From assembly GCA_900319985.1 (NCBI GenBank), contig ONQL01000049.1:1-28670 (forward strand): DNA of 28,670 bases, read 5' to 3'. The notes beneath the pieces are model-generated. The model worked only from the letters and a program-made list of their open reading frames with translations, did not search any database and had not been told where the DNA came from. The position numbers were made by a program, and so were the translations under genes. Positions 24,898-28,670 of the stretch are shown here, one piece after another (the stretch's first letter is position 1; every line of letters starts with the position of its first letter). Origin of the DNA: an uncultured Methanobrevibacter sp. GTDB taxonomy: Archaea > Methanobacteriota > Methanobacteria > Methanobacteriales > Methanobacteriaceae.

Positions 24898-25006
24898 AAT
24901 TAAAAATTAATAAATTAATAAAAAACCCTATTTTCAAAGTATTAGATAAAATAAGTAGTTTAAAAATTTTAGTTACTAAAGATTAATTTAGAGGGAATCC
25001 TATGTT

Positions 25007-25324
25007 CTAGTTAGAACTTCTCCAAGTGTTTCCGCAGTTTGCACATCTTATAAAATTTGTAGGAGCCTCATCAGCAGACCTTGTTTGCACTGTCCACCAG
25101 TATCCCTTTGTGCCTCCGCATTTATAGCATGTAATTGTGGTTGTCGGAAGGGCAACATTGTTTTTGTCAGTTACGATTACCTTATTTTCGGGATTCTTCT
25201 CCCCTTCCATCATATACTGCTCTTCAATATCCTCCTTTTTAAGGGATTTCTCATATCCACATCTACATTTAACTTTTCCTTTGTTGGGCATTAACATTGC
25301 ACCGCAATCAGGACAGAATTCCAT
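25007..25324 (-). CDS. tfs: Transcription factor S (TFIIS-like RNA polymerase cleavage factor)
   Basis: A 105-residue protein with two zinc ribbons: N-terminal FCPDCGAMLMP with CRCG, and C-terminal CYKCGG with CANCGNTWR. The tip of the C-terminal ribbon carries RSADEAPT, the acidic Asp-Glu pair that stimulates RNA cleavage in stalled archaeal RNA polymerase, so it should be an active TFS and not an inhibitory variant. Start choice: the ATG at 25324 gives the usual MEFCPDCG start and GGTG lies upstream; the reading from 25339 adds five residues in front of it. Confidence 0.95.
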   Translation of the reverse strand: MEFCPDCGAMLMPNKGKVKCRCGYEKSLKKEDIEEQYMMEGEKNPENKVIVTDKNNVALPTTTITCYKCGGTKGYWWTVQTRSADEAPTNFIRCANCGNTWRSSN

Positions 25325-25390
25325 ATTATAAAACACCATTAAAATTCGTAAGTATTAGTTTAATCAAACTCATTTATAAAATAATCGGTT

Positions 25391-25815
25391 CTAACGAGTT
25401 TCAATTCTATAGAACATGTAATTGAAAACCAGCATCAATATTGCAAAGACTACCAAATAAAAATAAACGTTCAATACCAGATTATATTGAAAATCGCCAA
25501 AAACTATAAAGATATTATCTGCCGGGTCAAAGATATGGGCTCCAAACAATAAAGGCATCACTATCAAAAACAATATGTCAAAAACTATGATGTTTACAAT
25601 CACAAACTTAAATCTCTGAATGTTGTTCTGCAGTTTGCCGAATTCAATCAGAATTTCAGTACCGAAAACAACCAAAAAATACAGGCCGAAGAGATTTCCG
25701 ATGTACATCACTTCAGTAAGCCCATATGTTAAAAGAAAATAACAGGCAACAGCAGCAATTATAAATGCTGATAAGAAATTTGCTATTACTGCACGTACAA
25801 AACTGCCATCTGCAT
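25391..25815 (-). pseudogene. Small four-helix membrane protein, frameshifted near the start
   Basis: The long open frame (VIANFLSAFIIAAVA, LFGLYFLVVFGTEILIEFG, IVNIIVFDILFLIVMPLLFG, VYFYLVVFAILMLVFNYM) has about four membrane helices but no ATG at its front; in-frame starts occur only after the first helix (GTG at 25711). A well-placed ATG at 25815 with GGGTGAT upstream (25819-25825) reads MQMAVLYVQ and stops. Adding one T to the T4 run at 25799-25802 joins the two into one protein of about 141 residues. So a one-base loss in a homopolymer is likely, either a true mutation or a sequence error. I do not recognise the family. Confidence 0.7.
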
Positions 25816-25885
25816 TAAATCACCCAAATCCTAAAAAATTAATATTGTATATATACTTCAAAACATATAAGATTTAAGAATTTAA

Positions 25886-25910
25886 CAAGAAAAAAATTAA
25901 AAAAAAAGTT
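25886..25910 (-). terminator. T-tract after the DUF2149 gene
   Basis: A-rich plus-strand runs just past the stop codon of the DUF2149 gene give a T-rich end for the DUF2162-MotA-DUF2149 transcript. Confidence 0.4.
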
Positions 25911-25923
25911 TTGTGTGAAAGGG

Positions 25924-26247
25924 TTATCCTTCCACCATAATCAGTTTACCCGTCGCAGGATCCTTGTAAACTTTACCCATTTCGGTATAACCCTGACCGG
26001 AACTGTTTGAAGTGTCCGGAGTATCGTTCAGCTGTTGGCCCTGGTCAACCGATGTGGTCTTTTGCTGCTGCATCTGTTCCTGGATGTTTTGACTTGGATC
26101 AACCATTGCCTGCATGTTCCAGCTTATGATAACAAAAACCAAAAAGCCTACAGCAATAACAAGCATTGCATCCACAAGGTTGGATGTACCTGCCATAGGG
26201 TCTTCTTCAACCCTTCTGGATCTTCTTCTACTTTGTTTTCTTACCAT
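25924..26247 (-). CDS. DUF2149-type small membrane protein (ExbD-like partner)
   Basis: A 107-residue protein: basic N-terminus (KQSRRRSRRVEEDPMAGTSN), one membrane helix (about 23-43, LVDAMLVIAVGFLVFVII), then a Gln/Ser-rich outer part ending in YKDPATGKLIMVEG. The layout resembles ExbD/TolR, with Asp in VDAML at the head of the helix, and matches the DUF2149 family of methanogens, which is found beside MotA/TolQ/ExbB proteins. It starts 7 nt after the MotA/ExbB gene, with its ribosome binding site in that gene's end. It probably forms a proton-driven complex with the two upstream products. Confidence 0.85.
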   Translation of the reverse strand: MVRKQSRRRSRRVEEDPMAGTSNLVDAMLVIAVGFLVFVIISWNMQAMVDPSQNIQEQMQQQKTTSVDQGQQLNDTPDTSNSSGQGYTEMGKVYKDPATGKLIMVEG

Positions 26248-26254
26248 AAAATCA

Positions 26255-26899
26255 CTATTTATTCATATAATCAAGAACTGCATCAATTAAAGCATCCAAA
26301 TCGGACAGATACCTATCATACCAACCGGACCTTATCTTACCCAATACATAACATAATGCTCCGGAACCGATACCAACAATTGTTGTGTTGAAAGCAACTG
26401 TTAGAGAACTTGCAAGAGTATTGATATCTCCAGCTCCCAAAGCCGCAAGACCCGGACCCATCGGTATTAAAGTACCCATTAAACCTAAAGTAGGTCCGAT
26501 ACGGGTGATAATATCAGTTTTCTGCAGAGTATCCATAGTTTTTTCTTCTTCAAATTCAAACAATTTACGTGCCAAAGCTTCCCTTGAAGAATCGCCCAAC
26601 TGTTCGGAAGAAGCAATTTCAGTCAATACCTTTTTTTGGGATTTTGGTATTTTTGCAGCAGAAATAATATCCTTAAGCTCTTCAACAGAACCTGCCGCAT
26701 TAATGTCATATATCAAATCTCTGATTGTACCTACAGGAACCTTACGCCTGGAAGTATATTCTGCAATCACTCCACCTAAAGAAATAATGGTTATAATTAC
26801 AATTACAAGCAAAATAACCAGTACCGGAATTGTTAAACTTTGTGATATAACATCAAGAGAACCTGTCAAGAATTCTCCACCTGGAATATTTAAAGCCAT
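26255..26899 (-). CDS. MotA/TolQ/ExbB proton channel family protein
   Basis: A 214-residue protein with three membrane helices: about 23-45 (IPVLVILLVIVIITIISLGG), about 130-155 (ITRIGPTLGLMGTLIPMGPG) and about 165-190 (LTVAFNTTIVGIGSGALCYV). The second and third carry the TolQ/ExbB/MotA signature (GPTLGLMGTL and AFNTTIVGI). Such proteins use the ion gradient to move a partner, here most likely the DUF2149 protein. An AGGTGA ribosome binding site precedes the ATG. It lies 18 nt after DUF2162 and 7 nt before DUF2149, in one operon. The driven process is unknown; similar sets in methanogens lie near cobalt/CobN-type genes, but none is in this window. Confidence 0.92.
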   Translation of the reverse strand: MALNIPGGEFLTGSLDVISQSLTIPVLVILLVIVIITIISLGGVIAEYTSRRKVPVGTIRDLIYDINAAGSVEELKDIISAAKIPKSQKKVLTEIASSEQLGDSSREALARKLFEFEEEKTMDTLQKTDIITRIGPTLGLMGTLIPMGPGLAALGAGDINTLASSLTVAFNTTIVGIGSGALCYVLGKIRSGWYDRYLSDLDALIDAVLDYMNK

Positions 26900-26917
26900 A
26901 TTTTTTTCACCTGAATT

Positions 26918-27628
26918 TTATTCTAAAATATTTCTGCCTCTTTTAGTTAAAACCATACCCCCGACGATTAAAATGGCAAATACCAGAATAATCATGAGAA
27001 TATCTTGAGGAGAACCAATAGTAATAGGACTTACGGTTTTTGTTAAAGCTCCTGCAATGTTTGGAATCACTATTGCTGAAAGTAAGAAATATGCACCTAA
27101 AAGCAACATGAAGTTACCCAATACAATTGGATAAGGTTTACGAATAAACCGGATAATTGTATTTGATGCAAGATAGGTTACAAGCATTACAGCCACCAAA
27201 GCGGCAGCAGCATACCAGCTTAAATTAAGTGAACTGACACCGATAGTTGGTGCAACAATTAAAACACTTGCAATAATAGAACCAAAACAACATGGACAAG
27301 GAGCAATGATAGCTAGAGAAGTCGCAGTAGACGTATTTTTATCATGAATTTTCCACTCTCGTATAGTAAATAAACCTGCAATAATCATGATTGAAGCCAT
27401 TATAATATAAAATATTGTATTATAACCGTAAATTGCCTGAATCAACTGGTCTGCATATAATGAAGCAATAGCCGAAATAAGCACTACGCCCCCACCGTAT
27501 GCAATACAGATTATCGCAAATAATTTTTTAGACAAATTAGCCAAACCTGATGCCAACCCTATTTTTACACCAAAAACAAGGACAGATGCAAAAATACCAA
27601 CTTGCCACAAAACACTCATCATATCCAT
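26918..27628 (-). CDS. DUF2162 predicted membrane transporter
   Basis: A 236-residue protein with about seven membrane helices (near 8-28, 38-58, 68-88, 105-128, 136-155, 168-188, 208-228). The fourth begins IIAPCPCCFGSIIASV, a Cys-Pro-Cys-Cys cluster inside the membrane that could bind a metal or act in redox transfer. It matches the DUF2162 family of predicted transporters in methanogens. GAGG (27637-27640) precedes the ATG. First gene of the operon with MotA/ExbB and DUF2149. The substrate is unknown; a metal is plausible from the cysteines and the energising partners, but that is inference. Confidence 0.85.
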   Translation of the reverse strand: MDMMSVLWQVGIFASVLVFGVKIGLASGLANLSKKLFAIICIAYGGGVVLISAIASLYADQLIQAIYGYNTIFYIIMASIMIIAGLFTIREWKIHDKNTSTATSLAIIAPCPCCFGSIIASVLIVAPTIGVSSLNLSWYAAAALVAVMLVTYLASNTIIRFIRKPYPIVLGNFMLLLGAYFLLSAIVIPNIAGALTKTVSPITIGSPQDILMIILVFAILIVGGMVLTKRGRNILE

Positions 27629-27689
27629 ATCAATTTCCTCTTAATCAAATAAATTTTATTAATTTACAATTAGTTATTACTCTAACAAA

Positions 27690-27698
27690 GTATATAAA
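27690..27698 (-). promoter_or_regulatory. TATA element for the DUF2162 operon
   Basis: On the minus strand a run of A/T is followed by TTTATATAC about 62-70 nt before the start codon, a good archaeal BRE/TATA arrangement with a predicted leader of about 40 nt. Confidence 0.55.
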
Positions 27699-27783
27699 TT
27701 TTTTAAAAAGACGATGTGAAAAATAACATCTATCACTTAATATATTAATAACCCAAACTAAAAAAAAGTTTTGATATGAACCT

Positions 27784-27808
27784 GAAAAACAAAAAAAATA
27801 AAAAAAAT
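27784..27808 (-). terminator. T-tract after the secreted protein
   Basis: Two 8-base A-runs on the plus strand about 30 bases past the stop codon at 27836 would give a T-rich transcript end. Confidence 0.4.
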
Positions 27809-27835
27809 ATTCAACATTCGTGAAATATCTACCAA

Positions 27836-28443
27836 TTAACGTTTTGAATAACTAACTCCAAAGAAAGCACATACCATAAAAATAGATGCCATAGTGTAAA
27901 GAATATTGTATGGATTAACATTAGTTTTAGGCAAATCGGATTCAAACAATGAAGAATTGTTACTACTCTTATTTGGGACACCAAATGAGTCGGTTTTAGG
28001 AGCAGTGTTATTCACGAGACCCCACTTTTCAAGGCAAACATGAATATCCTTTAAATGGACTGTAGAGATATACAGATTATAATAATGATAATTATAGGAT
28101 AAGCAAGCTTATAATTTCCATCACCAATCGCTCCGGATTCGACATCAAGAGGAATTGAAACAATTTTTCCATTGCCCCCATCAAAATCCGATGAATAATC
28201 CGCATAATCATTTCCATGTGGTAAACTTTCATCATCCAAATATGAATCATCTGATGAACTAGAAACTCTTATAACAACTTCATTTGACTGATGAATACTG
28301 TCTGAAATTTCAATTTGGCCGTCATCCGGATTGACTGACTGCAAATCAACATCAGAGGAAGTTGCATCACTTGCTGAAACAACTCCAAGTAAACACATTG
28401 TTAAAATAAATAAAGTAACCGTAACACTAGCATGTTTTGTCAT
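27836..28443 (-). pseudogene. Secreted surface protein with LPKTN tail, frameshifted
   Basis: The ATG at 28443 (GGAG upstream) starts a signal peptide (MTKHASVTVTLFILTMCLLG) and a Ser/Asp-rich exported domain. After GAIGDGNYKLAYP the frame runs into a meaningless poly-Ile stretch and stops at 28051. One base added near 28085-28100 moves reading to another frame that goes on through KDIHVCLEKWGLVNNTAPKT, then LPKTN, a hydrophobic helix (ILYTMASIFMVCAFFG) and a basic SYSKR end at 27836. LPKTN, helix and basic tail look like a sortase sorting signal. The joined protein would have about 202 residues. So the gene is broken by one indel, or the base call is wrong. No family recognised. Confidence 0.72.
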
Positions 28444-28670
28444 GAGTGACTCCTAATTTTTTGCATAATCAATTGCGCAATTATACATATATACCTCAAA
28501 TCAGTAATACCCAAAAGCGTTATTAAAATAACGACATACAAGCACTACTAATTAATATTATGATTTTATTTTAGGGTGTCCGCCAAAATTAAATTTTTGC
28601 TGACTTGTTGATTTTTTTTAAAATATTGTCACATCGAGTTTTAATTGATTTTTAATGGATGTACTTTCGC
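28444..28670. other. Right-edge region, possible insertion-sequence end
   Basis: About 130 AT-rich bases, then from 28573 the sequence changes: AGGGTGTCCGCCAAAATTAA, which looks like the terminal inverted repeat of an insertion sequence. Beyond it the minus strand has a short open frame (ESTSIKNQLKLDVTIF then stop) running in from the right edge that could be a transposase end. The other end is outside the window, so this stays a guess. Confidence 0.3.

Noticed and set aside
25799..25815. Programmed frameshifting in the small membrane protein
   Set aside because: There is no slippery heptamer or downstream structure; a one-base loss in T4 is simpler.
28051..28090. Poly-isoleucine C-terminus as a real membrane tail
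   Set aside because: It has no flanking basic residue pattern and arises where the frame is lost; the other frame continues into a well-formed LPKTN tail.

Overview
The window looks like a piece of a gut methanogen genome, most probably Methanobrevibacter (Methanobacteriales). Reasons seen in the sequence: it is AT-rich, a gene for the methanogenesis enzyme methenyl-H4MPT cyclohydrolase (mch) is present, there is an archaeal transcription factor S, there are several large adhesin-like beta-helix proteins, and a choloylglycine (bile salt) hydrolase points to an animal gut. Every supportable gene is on the minus strand, so the region reads from high to low coordinates.

Layout: 1-4508 is a giant adhesin-like protein that runs off the left edge. 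4881-7246 holds bile salt hydrolase (intact) behind a nicotinamide phosphoribosyltransferase whose 5' end carries an apparent 32-nt deletion. 7326-8510 has two tandem rubrerythrins. 8677-13127 has a DUF4013 membrane protein, mch, a nitroreductase abutting a ClC chloride channel/antiporter with an RCK-C-like tail, and a C_GCAxxG_C_C redox-type protein. 13681-17331 is a three-gene operon: a membrane glycosyltransferase with two N-terminal response-regulator receiver domains, a membrane-anchored extracytoplasmic protein, and a HisKA_2-type histidine protein with a degenerate ATPase domain. 17874-24369 has two adhesins, one a cysteine-protease adhesin broken by at least two frameshifts, one intact with a C-terminal peptidoglycan-binding-like domain; a C-terminal remnant of a further adhesin lies at 24763-24897. 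25007-27628 has transcription factor S, a small frameshifted membrane protein, and a DUF2162 / MotA-ExbB / DUF2149 operon. 27836-28443 is a secreted protein with an LPKTN sorting-like tail, broken by one frameshift. The right edge may hold the end of an insertion sequence.

How the genes may work together: the theme is the cell surface and life in a gut (adhesins, bile salt hydrolase, oxygen/peroxide defence by rubrerythrins, polysaccharide synthesis). The most unusual system is the 13681-17331 operon, which looks like a phosphorelay wired directly into a polysaccharide synthase: the receiver domains are fused to the enzyme instead of to a DNA-binding domain, and the partner histidine protein resembles a ChpT/Spo0B-like phosphotransferase more than an active kinase. 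The second theme is decay: four genes are interrupted by small indels while long neighbours (a 4.5-kb adhesin, the 2.4-kb glycosyltransferase, the 2.9-kb adhesin) are intact.
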